Part shown: positions 38,852 through 49,313 of the stretch, in pieces
Numbering within the stretch: position 1 is the stretch's first letter
Layout: each line of letters begins with the position of its first letter
DNA from: an uncultured Bacteroidales bacterium
GTDB taxonomy: Bacteria > Bacteroidota > Bacteroidia > Bacteroidales > Muribaculaceae
Assembly: GCA_902762385.1 (NCBI GenBank)
Contig: CACWNQ010000010.1
Coordinates: 62,001-126,000 of the forward strand
Direction of reading: 5' to 3'
DNA: 64,000 bases
Position numbers and translations under genes: made by a program
The notes under the pieces: model-generated
What the model was told of the DNA's origin: nothing
Seen by the model: the letters and a program-made list of their open reading frames with translations, nothing else
Database searches by the model: none

Positions 38852-39877
38852 TTACCTTGTCGTTCCCCTTACCACGAGCTGGGTGCGGACCATGCGTTTT
38901 TCGGCGCGGTCCATGGGGAGGTTGCCTTCAACCAGGTTGATAAGCACGTCGACAGCTTGAGCACCCACTTCTTGACCATTCTGCTTAACAGTGGTGAGCA
39001 TGGGGTCGCACGAAATGGCACGTTCGCTGTCGGTAAAACCGCACACTGCCACCTCGTCTGGTACTTTCATTCCCATGCGTTTAGCGGTGTACATGATGCC
39101 TATTGCGGTCTCATCGTTGATGGCAAAGAAACCGTCGGGGCGATTTTTCATGCGTAGCAGCGATGGTGTGAGTTCCTCGGCAGCCTCACGTGTGTCGCAT
39201 TGCCTTATAAGTTCCTCTTCAGGTTTGAGACCATGGTGGTACAGCGCATCTTTGTAGCCATTGAATCGGTTTTTCGAGATTTCCATATTCATGTTTGAGC
39301 CATAAAATGCCACTCGCCTGCAACCTGTCTCAATCATGTAGCTAACTGCCTTGTAAGCCCCCTGATAGTCATCAACTACCACACGATTAGCATTAAGTGC
39401 AGGACAAATGCGGTCGTAGAACACCAGTGGAATGCCACCGTTCACAAGCTTGATAAAGTGGTCATACTGAACAGTATCCTTAGCCTGCGACACGATAATG
39501 CCACACACCTTGTTCTTCTTGAATGATTCGCAAATAGCCACCTCACGGTCATAGCTTTCCTTGCTCTGAGCTACCATAATGCGGTAACCACGCTCCTTGG
39601 CCTCCTCTTCAATGCCACTCAAGATTGATGCAAAATAAAAATGCACTATCTCGGGTAAGATTACGCCAATCACTTGTGAGGGCTTCTGACGACTGTGGCG
39701 AAGCTGCTCGGCTATCACATTGGGGTAATAGTCGTGCTCGCGGGCATACTGCTGTATCATCTCACGACGCTTCTTGCTAATATTAGGACTGTTTTTTAGG
39801 GCTCGCGACACAGTTGCCACACTAACTCCAAGCTGTGCGGCAATGTCCTTCATTGTTAATGGTTGTTTCTCATTCAT
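38852..39877 (-). CDS. LacI-family regulator of the starch locus
   Basis: About 341 residues from ATG 39877 (MNEKQPLTMKDIAAQLGVSV); an in-frame ATG at 39910 would add 11 residues without family support. The helix-turn-helix (MKDIAAQLGVSVATVSRALK) and hinge (YYPNVIAEQLRHSRQ) are followed by a periplasmic-binding-protein-like sugar domain (IGVILPEIVHFYFASILSGI to TVKQNGQEVGAQAVDVLINL). It is divergent from susC with a palindromic LacI-type operator between. It probably represses or activates the locus in response to maltose or a maltooligosaccharide. The region 38709-38851 has no gene. Confidence 0.88.
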   Translation of the reverse strand: MNEKQPLTMKDIAAQLGVSVATVSRALKNSPNISKKRREMIQQYAREHDYYPNVIAEQLRHSRQKPSQVIGVILPEIVHFYFASILSGIEEEAKERGYRIMVAQSKESYDREVAICESFKKNKVCGIIVSQAKDTVQYDHFIKLVNGGIPLVFYDRICPALNANRVVVDDYQGAYKAVSYMIETGCRRVAFYGSNMNMEISKNRFNGYKDALYHHGLKPEEELIRQCDTREAAEELTPSLLRMKNRPDGFFAINDETAIGIMYTAKRMGMKVPDEVAVCGFTDSERAISCDPMLTTVKQNGQEVGAQAVDVLINLVEGNLPMDRAEKRMVRTQLVVRGTTR

Positions 39878-39984
39878 TTCGGTACCAATTATGGCTAAAG
39901 GATAAGTCATTAGTATTCACTCAATTGGCATTGCCTAAAAGTTGCAGCACACCACACACCGATGGCTCTTGCCCTTTGAGTTTT

Positions 39985-39992
39985 CAAAATTA
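39985..39992 (-). promoter_or_regulatory. -7 element for the LacI regulator gene
   Basis: Minus strand TAATTTTG, about 110 bases upstream of the start. No clear -33 was found. Confidence 0.4.
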
Positions 39993-40041
39993 CAATTTTT
40001 CTTAAAAATGCTGTAAATATTATTTCTTAAATTATCTTAAT

Positions 40042-40053
40042 GCAAACGTTTGC
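40042..40053. promoter_or_regulatory. LacI-family operator
   Basis: GCAAACGTTTGC, a perfect 12-bp palindrome with the central CG typical of LacI/GalR operators. It lies between the divergent regulator and susC promoters, about 70 bases from each predicted start. It is the main feature of the 344-base intergenic stretch. Confidence 0.75.
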
Positions 40054-40109
40054 GCGCCTTTTAACACATAAATAAATATAGAAAAGGCTTCTTTTTTATT
40101 TAAAAGAAT

Positions 40110-40117
40110 TAATTTTG
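40110..40117 (+). promoter_or_regulatory. -7 element of the susCDEF promoter
   Basis: TAATTTTG, with the predicted start near 40124 and about 100 bases of AT-rich leader. The -33 position has only TTTTTT. Confidence 0.5.
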
Positions 40118-40221
40118 TAGTTGCAAATTTTGCGCCTACCGCAAATTACCATAATTATTTCACTTAAAACAAATTATAAATACTAAATTTTTAACTTAAT
40201 AACAATTTAACTAAAAACAAG

Positions 40222-43200
40222 ATGAAGCAGGTAAACATTAGAATTCCCCAAAGGATTCTAGCCCTGATGATGGGACTTTTCCTATCCATCGGAGCACCGT
40301 TGTGGGTACCACCAACACTGTGGTAACCGACTTTGACGGTAACTTCACAATCACAGCACCAGCAGGAGCCCAGCTCCAAGTTTCTTCTATCGGTCTTCAA
40401 CCACAGACCGTTACCGTCGCTCCTAACCTCGTTATTGAGCTTGTTGACGACTCTGAAATGCTCAAGGAGGTTGTTGTGATTGGTTACGGTGCTGTTAAGA
40501 AGAGCGACCTCACTGGTAGTGTCACAGCACTCAAACCCGACGCCAAGAACAAAGGTGTTGTAGTAAGTGCTCAGGACATGCTTAACGGTAAAGTTGCCGG
40601 TGTGAGCGTAACCAGTGGTGACGGTGCCCCAGGTGGTAGCGCTACAATCCGCATTCGTGGTGGTTCGTCACTTAATGCAAGTAACAACCCACTCATCGTT
40701 ATCGATGGTATCGCCATGGATAACAATGGCATTAGTGGTGTATCTAACCCCCTCTCTCTCGTTAACCCACAGGATATCGAGAGCTTCAACGTATTGAAGG
40801 ACGCCTCGGCAACCGCTATCTACGGTTCGCGTGGTTCTAACGGTGTTATCATCATTACCACCAAGAAAGGCCGTCGTGGTCAGGAAGTTCCTCAAGTGAG
40901 CTATAATGGCAACATCACTTTCAGCAAGAAAAAGAAAACCATCAAGGTTATGAACGGTGATGAGTATCGCAATTTTGTTGTTAACGCATTTGAGAACGAC
41001 ACTCGCAAACCCAATGTGATGGGATATGCTTGGCGCAATGCAAAGAATCCTGATGGAAAAATCGAAATGCTCCGCAGTCTTAACACTCTTCAAAACGGAC
41101 AGATTGTTAATGCAAAAGTTTCGGACATTGCACTTCCAGAAGGTTGGGAATGGGTTGATGGTGATGGCAATCAAGGTTTTGTGAATAGTCTGCTTGGCAA
41201 CGCCAACACCGACTGGCAAAATGAGATTTACCGCACTGCAATCAGCCATGACCACAATGTAACTGTTGCAGGTTCGGTTGGTCACATTCTCCCTTATCGT
41301 CTTTCGCTCGGTTACACCGATCAGCAAGGTATCCTCAAGACTTCGGACTACAAGCGCTACACTATAGCCGTTAACCTGAGCCCATCGCTCTTTAACGACC
41401 ACTTGACCATGAATCTTAATGGTAAGCTCGCTTGGACCAAGTCGCGCTTCGCCGACACTGGCGCTGTGGGCAATGCAGTTCGCATGGATCCTACTCAGCC
41501 CGTTCGCAGCGATGATCCTAAGTATGCTGGCGTAGGTGGCTACTTCGACTGGATGCAGGTTAACAATGCCGATCCAGCTTGGCCCTACACCAAGAACACC
41601 AACGCTCCTTACAACCCCGTGGCAATGCTCGACAACCATGACAACAGCGGTAAGACTCGCTCGTTCATTGGTAGTGCCGACATCGATTATAAGATTCACG
41701 GTTTTGAGGACTTGCGCTTGCACTTGACACTGGGTGGTGACTTCACTCATGGTGAGGGTCACAACATCAGCGCCAACATCAGCAACACCTCTAACTACTG
41801 GGGCAACAACGCTTATTACACCCAGTCGAAAGAGAACCTCCAGTTGAGTACCTATGCACAATACTACAAGGACTTCAACGACAAGCATCACTTCGACATC
41901 ATGGCAGGTTACGAGTGGCAGCACAACTGGCGCAAGGAGTTCAACGAGTCATGGGGAACATACCCAATCAACTCGGCTCTTGTCTTCTCTGAGGCCGACA
42001 AGCTCATCTTTGGCCCTGGCATGTGGCTTCCTGGATGCGTTTACACTCCTGGCGAGCCTAAGGCTGGCTTGATTCGTGGCGAGGGCGTTTATCTCCAGAA
42101 CAATGGCCTCGGTTATCGCACCGAGAACTTCTTGGTATCATTCTTCGGTCGTATGAACTACATCTACGACAGCAAGTACTACCTCACCTTTACTATGCGT
42201 TACGATGGTTCATCACGCTTCCGTGATCACTGGGCATTGTTCCCATCGGCAGCTCTTGCCTGGAACATTGCTGAGGAAGCATTCATGAAGGAAGGTCCTT
42301 TCAGCACCTTGAAGCTCCGCCTCGGTTGGGGTAAGACTGGTCAGCAGGAAGGCATCGGCGACTACAACTACTTTGCAAACTACGTGATGAGCAATGGCAG
42401 CATGGGTTCGTTCTACGACCTCTTGGGCGACGGCTCTAAGGCAAGACCTAACGTTTACAACCCCGAACTCAAGTGGGAGACCACTACTACCACCAATGTT
42501 GGTCTTGACTGGGGTGTATTGGAAGGACGCTTGACTGGTAGCATCGACTGGTACTACCGCAAGACTACCGACCTCTTGAACTGGGCAACCTTCTCGGCAA
42601 TGACCAACTTCCGCAACGCGTTCTACAAGAACATCGGTTCGTTGCGTAACACTGGTATCGAGTTCTCAGTTAACTGGAAGGCCATCTCTACCGACGACCT
42701 GTTGTGGACTCTCGACTATAACTTGACCTACAACAGCAACAAGGTTACTGAGCTCATCAGCAACGACCCAACTTACTTCGTTTCGACTGGTAGTATCGGT
42801 ATCAACGGTAATGCTCAGGCACACTTCGTTGATCATCCTTCTCACTCGTTCTACGTTTATCAGCAGGTTTATGACCAGGATGGCAAGCCCATCGAGGGTC
42901 AGGTTGTTGACCGCAACGCCGACGGCGTAATCAGCGAGGCCGACAAGTATCTCTACAAGAGTCCTTGGGCTCCTGTTACCATGGGCTTTGCTTCGAAGCT
43001 CGAGTGGAAGAACTGGGACTTCGGTTTCAGTCTGCGTGCTAGCCTTGGCAACTACTTGTTCAACAATGTGATGCAAGGCTATCACAACGTGAGCAACGCC
43101 GCCATCTTCGAGGAAGTTTCTGGTTTCTACCTGAACAACCGCCCTGTTGAGTCGGTTAACATGGGTTGGAAAACCTATGACAACGAGACCGTATTCAGCG

Positions 43201-43442
43201 ACTACTGGGTACAGAACGCTTCGTTCCTGAAGTGTGACAACATCACTCTGGGTTACAGCTTCAACGAGCTGTTCAAGAGCAATGGCTACCACGGCCTTAA
43301 CGGACGTGTGTATGGTACTGTTTCTAACGTATTCTGCATTACCAAGTATGATGGCATCGATCCCGAGATCTTCGGTGGTATAGGTGGCGACATCTTCCCA
43401 CGTCCTATCTCATTCATTCTTGGTTTGAGCCTGAACTTCTAA
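40222..43442 (+). CDS. susC: SusC-like TonB-dependent transporter, frameshifted near the N-terminus
   Basis: Outer-membrane SusC family protein importing oligosaccharides with SusD. A signal peptide reads from ATG 40222 (MKQVNIRIPQRILALMMGLF, then LSIGA) but hits a stop at 40324. The transporter continues in another frame from about 40299 (VVGTTNTVVTDFDGNFTITA). Roughly 30 residues of the carboxypeptidase-like N-terminal domain usually found between (the GTV..GEPVIGASV part) are missing. Downstream it is intact over 1046 codons: plug domain with VVVIGYGAVKKSDLTGSV and NPLIVIDGIAMDN, and a barrel ending FILGLSLNF. As written it would not be exported. A short out-of-frame deletion, real or from assembly, explains this. 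Confidence 0.88.
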
Positions 43443-43475
43443 TTATTTAGACACATTTTATTAATATATATCAAA

Positions 43476-45143
43476 ATGAATAAGTATTTTAAATATATAG
43501 TATGTGCAGCTGCATTTCTGTTGATTTCAGGTCTTTCGTCGTGTATCAACGACCTTGACGTGGAGCCTATCGACCCATCACTGCAAAGCGATGTTACTCC
43601 CGAGCAGCTGTTCAACAAGTGCTATTCGGTTTTCGCCACTTCGGGTAACAACGGTGGCGACGACAACGTCGATGTAGACGGTCTTGACGGTGGTTTCCAG
43701 CACAAGTTCCGCCAGATGTGGAACTCTAACGAGCTCACCAGCGACGAGGCAATATGTGGTTGGGGTGACGAAGGTATTGCTTCCTACTGCCACAACAGCT
43801 ACGACGCTAGCCACCCAATGTTGCGTGGTTACTACTATGGTCTGTGTATCGGTATCACCTTCTGCAACCAGTATCTTGAGGTGTTTAACGACTACGATGC
43901 TACTATGAGTGCCGAGATTCGCTTCTTGCGCGCATTCCAGTTCTACTTGCTCACCGATGCATTCGGCAACATTCCTTTCACCACTAAGATTTCGGGCGAC
44001 AACCCCGAGCAGTACACTCGTGCACAGGTGTGTGAGTTTATCGAGAGTGAGCTTAAGGACATCATTGGCGAAGGCAGTGGTAACCAAGTTCTCAGCAACC
44101 CAATGCCAAAGAACTATGGCCAGACAGGCTTTGGCCGTGTTGACAAGGCTGCTGCATGGATGCTCCTTGCACGTCTCTACCTCAACTCGCAGGTTTACAC
44201 TGGCACTGCTCGCTGGGCCGAGGCTCGCGACTATGCCAAGAAGGTTATGGATTCTAACTACAAGCTCTTCACTGGCGACTATGAAGGTACAGGCGTTGAC
44301 GGTGTAGAGCGTCACTTCACAGCTTACCAAATGCTCTTCATGGGCGACAATGGCACTAATGGCGCTATGGTTGAAGCTGTATTCCCAGTAATCCAAATGG
44401 GTACTCGCACCACTTCTTGGGGTGGCACAAACTTCCTGATTTGCTCTACCTTCGATGGTGACATGCACCCTTATCCCTATGATGACAGCGAGGTTAACGG
44501 TCTCTACAACAACAACACTTGGGGTGGCAACCGTTGCCGTCCTGAGCTTATCAAGAAGTTCTTCAGCGACATCGAGGCTCCCGAAGGCCATGCCTACACC
44601 GTGGCTAAAGCTGCCGGTGACGACCGTGCCCTCTTCGAGACTGAAGGCCGTAATCTCAATGTTGAGAACGAGAGTGACTTCAAGTATGGCTACGCTGTTG
44701 CTAAGTTCACAAACTTCAAGTGCGATGGTTCTAAGGGTACTGACATTACATTTGCCGACTCACAGCTCATGTACATGCGTGCTGCCGAGGCTTACTTGAC
44801 TTATGCCGAGGCTGTTACCCGCATTGCTGGCAGTGGTGCTGCTCCTGCCGACGCAGTAGATGCCATCAACAAGATTCGTAAACGTGCTCATGCTACTGAA
44901 AAAGCATCTTATTCTCTTAACGACATTCTCGACGAGTGGAGCCGTGAGTTCTACTTCGAGGGACGTCGTCGTGTCGACCTGATTCGATTTGGTCAGTTTG
45001 GTGGCAATGCTAGCTACAAGTGGCAATGGAAGGGTGGCGCTTATGCAGGCCGCAACTTCGAGGCTTACCGCAACGTATTTGCTATCCCATCTGATGACCT
45101 GATTGCTAACCCCAACCTCAAGCAGAACGAGGGTTACAAATAA
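43476..45143 (+). CDS. susD: SusD-like starch-binding outer-membrane lipoprotein
   Basis: A 555-residue RagB/SusD family lipoprotein with a lipobox (FLLISGLSSC, Cys near 23). TPR-like helices (AEIRFLRAFQFYLLTDAFGN, then IPF; YMRAAEAYLTYAEAVTRIAG) and the C-terminal EWSREFYFEGRRRVDLIRFG are diagnostic. It caps the SusC barrel and captures glycan. It lies 33 bases after susC. Confidence 0.95.
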   Translation: MNKYFKYIVCAAAFLLISGLSSCINDLDVEPIDPSLQSDVTPEQLFNKCYSVFATSGNNGGDDNVDVDGLDGGFQHKFRQMWNSNELTSDEAICGWGDEGIASYCHNSYDASHPMLRGYYYGLCIGITFCNQYLEVFNDYDATMSAEIRFLRAFQFYLLTDAFGNIPFTTKISGDNPEQYTRAQVCEFIESELKDIIGEGSGNQVLSNPMPKNYGQTGFGRVDKAAAWMLLARLYLNSQVYTGTARWAEARDYAKKVMDSNYKLFTGDYEGTGVDGVERHFTAYQMLFMGDNGTNGAMVEAVFPVIQMGTRTTSWGGTNFLICSTFDGDMHPYPYDDSEVNGLYNNNTWGGNRCRPELIKKFFSDIEAPEGHAYTVAKAAGDDRALFETEGRNLNVENESDFKYGYAVAKFTNFKCDGSKGTDITFADSQLMYMRAAEAYLTYAEAVTRIAGSGAAPADAVDAINKIRKRAHATEKASYSLNDILDEWSREFYFEGRRRVDLIRFGQFGGNASYKWQWKGGAYAGRNFEAYRNVFAIPSDDLIANPNLKQNEGYK

Positions 45144-45183
45144 TGATAGCTTAACACTTTAACATTATAAACAAGAGATTATT

Positions 45184-46389
45184 ATGAATAAGATATTCAA
45201 GTCAGCATTATTGCTCATGGCGGTTGCTTTCATGTTCACCGCATGTAGCGATGACCGCGACTCTAATCCAGTGCTTCAGCAACCCGATTCGTTTGTGCTG
45301 AACACTCCTGCCTATGCCAATCAAGCTATTGACTTGGCAAACTCTGAGACAGTGAACCTCACTTGGTCGCAGCCCAACTACGGAGGTTTCCCTGTAGCAG
45401 CCGAATATACTGTTGAGGTTTCGGCTACCAATGAGTGGAACACTCCTTACACTGCTGAGGTTGCCGACGAGACTGGCGAGACTCAGTGCGACTACTACGC
45501 TTTTGAGAATATCTTTAGCTCATGTGAAGCTAAAGTCAGCGCTGCCGATTTGGCCAAGGCTCTTGTTGTGATTTGCAACTATGCCGACGAGAGCGAAGTT
45601 CCTGAGCAACAGGAAGTATATGCTCGCGTTAAAGCCAACACTCCTGGCGCTCGCGAGGTTGTTTCTAACGTTGTGAAATTCCTTGTTTCGCCTTACTACA
45701 TCGAGCTCAAGCCTGCCGATCCAGTACTGTGGTACATGGTAGGTAACTGCATCGGCAGCAACGATTGGGACAATGGTGGCGACGGTTCAATTGGCACTGG
45801 CCTCGTTCCTTTGCTGCCAATGCCCGATGCCGACGTTGACGCTAATGGCAACACCGTGCTCGTTTATGCAGGTTTCTTCCCCAAGGATGGCCAGTTCAAG
45901 TTTGTCAAGATTCCAGGTAAATGGGATGACCAAATGAACTTCACCAACATCGACAGCAACGAAGCTGCTGTTACCGATGAGGATGGCGACAACCACAACA
46001 TTGGTATCCCCGAGGACGGCTTCTACTACATCGAGATGAACACTGCCACTAGCAAGGTTACCATCATGAGATGGACTGGCGCTAGCACTGAGTACACAAC
46101 CATCACTATGCCTGGTGACTATCAGGGATGGGATGCTGGCTCTACTCCTATGACAGCTATGGGCAAGCGTGAAAACACCCAGACTCATGACTGGTATCTC
46201 GATGCCGTTTACGAGAGCAACGCAGAGCTCAAGTTTGCCAACGGCTCTTGGGATGTGAACTGGGGTGCTACCGCGTTCCCACTTGGTTATGGTACAAATG
46301 GTGGTCCAAACATTCCAGTGAAGGCTGGCGCTTATCGTGTTTACTTCAATGACTGTCTCGGCCTGTACTATTTTCAAGCCACTGAGTAA
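45184..46389 (+). CDS. susE: SusE-like outer-membrane lipoprotein
   Basis: A 401-residue lipoprotein (LLLMAVAFMFTACSDD, Cys near 20). The N-terminal SusE domain is immunoglobulin-like (SFVLNTPAYANQAIDLANSE; VNLTWSQPNYGGFPVAAEYT). Two C-terminal starch-binding-type modules follow (LWYMVGNCIGSNDWDNGG; TITMPGDYQGWDAGSTPM) with aromatic residues suited to stacking on glucan. It is 40 bases after susD, in the usual Sus order. Confidence 0.88.
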   Translation: MNKIFKSALLLMAVAFMFTACSDDRDSNPVLQQPDSFVLNTPAYANQAIDLANSETVNLTWSQPNYGGFPVAAEYTVEVSATNEWNTPYTAEVADETGETQCDYYAFENIFSSCEAKVSAADLAKALVVICNYADESEVPEQQEVYARVKANTPGAREVVSNVVKFLVSPYYIELKPADPVLWYMVGNCIGSNDWDNGGDGSIGTGLVPLLPMPDADVDANGNTVLVYAGFFPKDGQFKFVKIPGKWDDQMNFTNIDSNEAAVTDEDGDNHNIGIPEDGFYYIEMNTATSKVTIMRWTGASTEYTTITMPGDYQGWDAGSTPMTAMGKRENTQTHDWYLDAVYESNAELKFANGSWDVNWGATAFPLGYGTNGGPNIPVKAGAYRVYFNDCLGLYYFQATE

Positions 46390-46418
46390 TTTATAAACCA
46401 ATAATATTGATGACGGCT

Positions 46419-46441
46419 TGGAGCGGACACGCTCCGCTCCA
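46419..46441 (+). promoter_or_regulatory. GC-rich hairpin between susE and susF
   Basis: Perfect 9-bp stem TGGAGCGGA / TCCGCTCCA with a 5-base loop and no T-run. It probably acts in mRNA processing or stability, setting SusF against SusC-E levels. Confidence 0.5.
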
Positions 46442-46479
46442 GGTCCTGAGTCAATCTTAAAAGAAGAAATTAACACAAC

Positions 46480-47817
46480 ATGAAAAAGTTATTTTATATT
46501 TTAGGTATTGGTTTGCTCATGGCAAGCTGTACCGAGGACTTTAAGGATTGGGCCGACCCACAGAGCAACAGCGAGAACCCTGCAAGTGCAAATGCTGCAG
46601 TGGCTGCTGCCGGTGCCATCGACTTCACAACTATCACTGCCGATAGTGTGTTGCTGTTCACGCCCACCTATAATGCTGAAGAGGGTACTATGGCTACCAA
46701 CGATGTTACTCTCTACAACGCCGACAAGAGCGACAGTCGCACTGTTAGTGTTGACGCGCAAGGTCGCGCCAAGACAACTGAGTTGCGCGATGCACTCGAG
46801 GGTCTTTATGGCCCCGAAGGCTCTTACACCGTACCCATCAATGTGGTAACCGTGCTCAGCAATAACGGTCAAGCATTCCGCTTCATCAGCGACATTGAGG
46901 ATAATGTTAAGATGGCTGCTGGTATGTATATTGTTGGTGGTAACGAGAGAGTTGCCATGGAGTTTGTTAGTGATGGTGTATACACAATCACTGTTCCTGC
47001 TGGCGAGATGCGCTTCTATTTCGTGCCATTCACTCACCTCAACAACTTTGAGGAAGGTAAACTGGGTAGCAAAGAGGAGCCCGACGGTTTCATCTTCGGT
47101 GGCGATCTCGCACAGGGCGATAATGCCCACGAGATTTGGCTTGATTATGATTCTGACTACACTCAGTATATCATCACCGTTAACACTAACGACATGACCT
47201 ACGACGTTGAGGGTCTGGCTTATGCCGAGATGATTTGGCAAGCTGGTAACGCCAACGGATGGGGCTCTCCTGCTGCCGGCCTTAAGAACAAGGGCTGGAA
47301 GGAAGCTCGCAACAACGACGGCGACTACTTCGGCTTCATGTATCTGAACGGCGATTTCAAGTTCCGCAGCCATCAAAACTCTTGGGATGCTCCCGATTGG
47401 GGTCTTGATGAAGCAATTGACGATTACGAGGGACTCCTTGTAGCACAAGGTGGCAACCTCAATGCTCCTGCTGGATTCTACAGGGTAGAAGCAAACATTG
47501 CCGACATGACCTACAAGCTCACTCCAATCACCACTATCGGTGTGATTGGTGGCTTCAACGGTTGGGCTAGTGATTATGCTAAGCTTGAGTACAACACCGC
47601 TACTGGTGCTTGGGAAGGCTATTGCGATATTCCCGCTGGCACTGAGTTCAAGTTCCGTGCTAATGAGGACTGGGCTATCAACTGGGGTGGCGACATCAAC
47701 AACCTCAGCTACGACGGTGGCAACCTCATGTTCGACGTTGATGGCAGCTACTTCATCCAGCTCTACATCACTTACGAGGGCGACTTCCGTGCTAAGTTCT
47801 CACAAGTAGTGAACTAA
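46480..47817 (+). CDS. susF: SusF-like outer-membrane lipoprotein
   Basis: A 445-residue lipoprotein (YILGIGLLMASCTEDF, Cys near 17). An N-terminal Ig-like region (TADSVLLFTPTYNAEEGTMA) precedes three beta-sandwich modules (GMYIVGGNERVAMEFVSDGV; EMIWQAGNANGWGSPAAGL; GVIGGFNGWASDYAKLEYN), which match SusF starch-binding modules. The last two modules resemble those of the partial gene at 1-1726. It is the last gene of the susCDEF run, closed by the terminator at 47839. Confidence 0.85.
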   Translation: MKKLFYILGIGLLMASCTEDFKDWADPQSNSENPASANAAVAAAGAIDFTTITADSVLLFTPTYNAEEGTMATNDVTLYNADKSDSRTVSVDAQGRAKTTELRDALEGLYGPEGSYTVPINVVTVLSNNGQAFRFISDIEDNVKMAAGMYIVGGNERVAMEFVSDGVYTITVPAGEMRFYFVPFTHLNNFEEGKLGSKEEPDGFIFGGDLAQGDNAHEIWLDYDSDYTQYIITVNTNDMTYDVEGLAYAEMIWQAGNANGWGSPAAGLKNKGWKEARNNDGDYFGFMYLNGDFKFRSHQNSWDAPDWGLDEAIDDYEGLLVAQGGNLNAPAGFYRVEANIADMTYKLTPITTIGVIGGFNGWASDYAKLEYNTATGAWEGYCDIPAGTEFKFRANEDWAINWGGDINNLSYDGGNLMFDVDGSYFIQLYITYEGDFRAKFSQVVN

Positions 47818-47838
47818 GTAGTTAATCCCTAATATTAA

Positions 47839-47872
47839 TTAAGGCTTTTCTCGCAATTGAGAAAAGCCTTAA
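47839..47872. terminator. Strong, probably bidirectional terminator
   Basis: Perfect 14-bp stem TTAAGGCTTTTCTC / GAGAAAAGCCTTAA with a 6-base loop and TTTTATCTTTT on the plus side, between the convergent susF and GH53 genes. Confidence 0.88.
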
Positions 47873-47895
47873 TTTTATCTTTTGTGTTCTCGTTT

Positions 47896-47926
47896 CTAGT
47901 AGGTCTAGAAAATCTAGAACTTCTAG
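47896..47926. repeat. CTAG-rich intergenic element, copy 2
   Basis: Four CTAG tetramers in 31 bases (47896, 47905, 47914, 47923), spaced exactly 9 bases, with the inner unit TCTAGAACTTCTAG. It lies between the terminator and the GH53 stop codon. Confidence 0.6.
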
Positions 47927-47931
47927 TTTTA

Positions 47932-49230
47932 TTATAGGAACTGCTTCATCTCATAAAGCGCATCTTGAGCGATACCGTTATTGTTGTTGAAGAGGCTGCC
48001 ATTCCACCATGAACCAGTCACATGATTTGACCATGGGATGTTAAACTCATTAGCCTCGGGCCACCACCAGAACAAGCCCTTAACGCGACTGTGCTGCTTG
48101 AGCGCAGCAATCATAGCCACAGTAAAGTTCTTCTGACCTTCATTGCTATAGGGATAGGTGGCAGTTAAATCGTAATTTGTACCTGGCAACGCCCAAGCAT
48201 AGCCGTAGCCACACTCCATAATCATGATGGGTTTAGAGGATGCCGCCTCCATTTTGTTGAGCGCAGCGTTGAGATTAGCAAAAGTTCCATGATAAGCACT
48301 GTAGTAGCTCAGTCCCATCACGTCGTAGTCCACACCATAGCTCTCGCAGTTGGCAAAGAAGCCACCCGGTTGATTTATGTTATGCATCTCCACATGAAGT
48401 ATAATCTTGGTAGTAGGACTCACCTCACGCACTGCAGTCGATGCGCTGTGCTGATAGGCTGCAAAATTATCCCATGAGCCGCCATCTGGAGCACCACCTG
48501 TGGGATAAACTTGACCTGTCGGCCACAGCATACCACCAGTAATCTCGTTGCCCAGCTGGATGAAGTCGGGGCGAGCACCAGCTGCTATCATCTCCTGCAT
48601 CACGCGCTTGGTGTAGTTGTAAACGCTGTCTTGAAGGTCATCTACACTAGCGCCACTCCACGCGGCAGGCACTGTCTGCTTGCCGGGATCGGCCCAAGTG
48701 TCGCTGTAGTGCAAATCAAGCACCAGAGCATAACCGGCATCCTTGATGCGCTTGCCTAGCGCCTTCACATAGGGCAGGTCTTGAATTACGCCCTCTTCCT
48801 TCTCAGTGGAACTTGCATTCTCAGGATTCACAAATAGGCGCACGCGCATCGCATTCCAGCCCTGCTCACCAAAGTAAGGCAGAATGTTACTAATCGTATT
48901 GCCGTTGCGGTCCTTGTAGATGGCTCCGTTCTGCTCATATTTTGTGATCATAGAAATGTCGCCACCCACCAATCGCTCGGGCACAGGTATGCCATTGAGC
49001 AACACCTCGTAGAGAATGGTTACATCGGTCGAAGTGATGTGACCGTCGCCATTAACGTCGCTTGTGGCATAGTAGGTCATGTCGCCGCTGAGCATGTAGT
49101 TATAGATTGCTGTCACGTCGTTGGCTGTCACCGACCCATCGCAATTCACGTCATAGACGTTGGCTGTAGCAAGTTGTGACATCACGGTCATTAACGCTAC
49201 AGCCAGAAGGCTTTTAATTGAAATCTTCAT
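47932..49230 (-). CDS. GH53 endo-beta-1,4-galactanase with N-terminal dockerin-like repeats
   Basis: A 432-residue secreted enzyme. A signal peptide (MKISIKSLLAVALMTVMSQL, then ATA) is followed by two dockerin-like calcium repeats (DVNCDGSVTANDVTAIYNYM; DVNGDGHITSTDVTILYEVL, about 27-80) and a GH53 TIM barrel. Family motifs are GWNAMRVRLFVNP, LVLDLHYSDTWADPGKQ, FIQLGNEITGG (acid/base Glu near 228) and IMIMECGYGYAW (nucleophile Glu near 338). GH53 enzymes cut beta-1,4-galactan side chains of pectin. Its presence in a starch-type locus is unexpected. It is on the same strand as the upstream amylase, 83 bases on, with a hairpin between. Confidence 0.88.
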   Translation of the reverse strand: MKISIKSLLAVALMTVMSQLATANVYDVNCDGSVTANDVTAIYNYMLSGDMTYYATSDVNGDGHITSTDVTILYEVLLNGIPVPERLVGGDISMITKYEQNGAIYKDRNGNTISNILPYFGEQGWNAMRVRLFVNPENASSTEKEEGVIQDLPYVKALGKRIKDAGYALVLDLHYSDTWADPGKQTVPAAWSGASVDDLQDSVYNYTKRVMQEMIAAGARPDFIQLGNEITGGMLWPTGQVYPTGGAPDGGSWDNFAAYQHSASTAVREVSPTTKIILHVEMHNINQPGGFFANCESYGVDYDVMGLSYYSAYHGTFANLNAALNKMEAASSKPIMIMECGYGYAWALPGTNYDLTATYPYSNEGQKNFTVAMIAALKQHSRVKGLFWWWPEANEFNIPWSNHVTGSWWNGSLFNNNNGIAQDALYEMKQFL

Positions 49231-49255
49231 GTTGGTTTAAATTAAGAACAAAAAA

Positions 49256-49288
49256 CCTAGAATTTCTAGAATCTCCAGAAATTCTAGG
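49256..49288 (-). repeat. CTAG-rich hairpin, copy 3
   Basis: Perfect 12-bp inverted repeat CCTAGAATTTCT / AGAAATTCTAGG with a 9-base loop, between the amylase stop and the GH53 start. Confidence 0.65.
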
Positions 49289-49313
49289 TAATAAATTATT
49301 GAATATTCAGAGT

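Noticed and set aside
40668-41924. 418-codon minus-strand frame inside susC
   Set aside because: Opposite-strand shadow of a clear TonB-dependent transporter.
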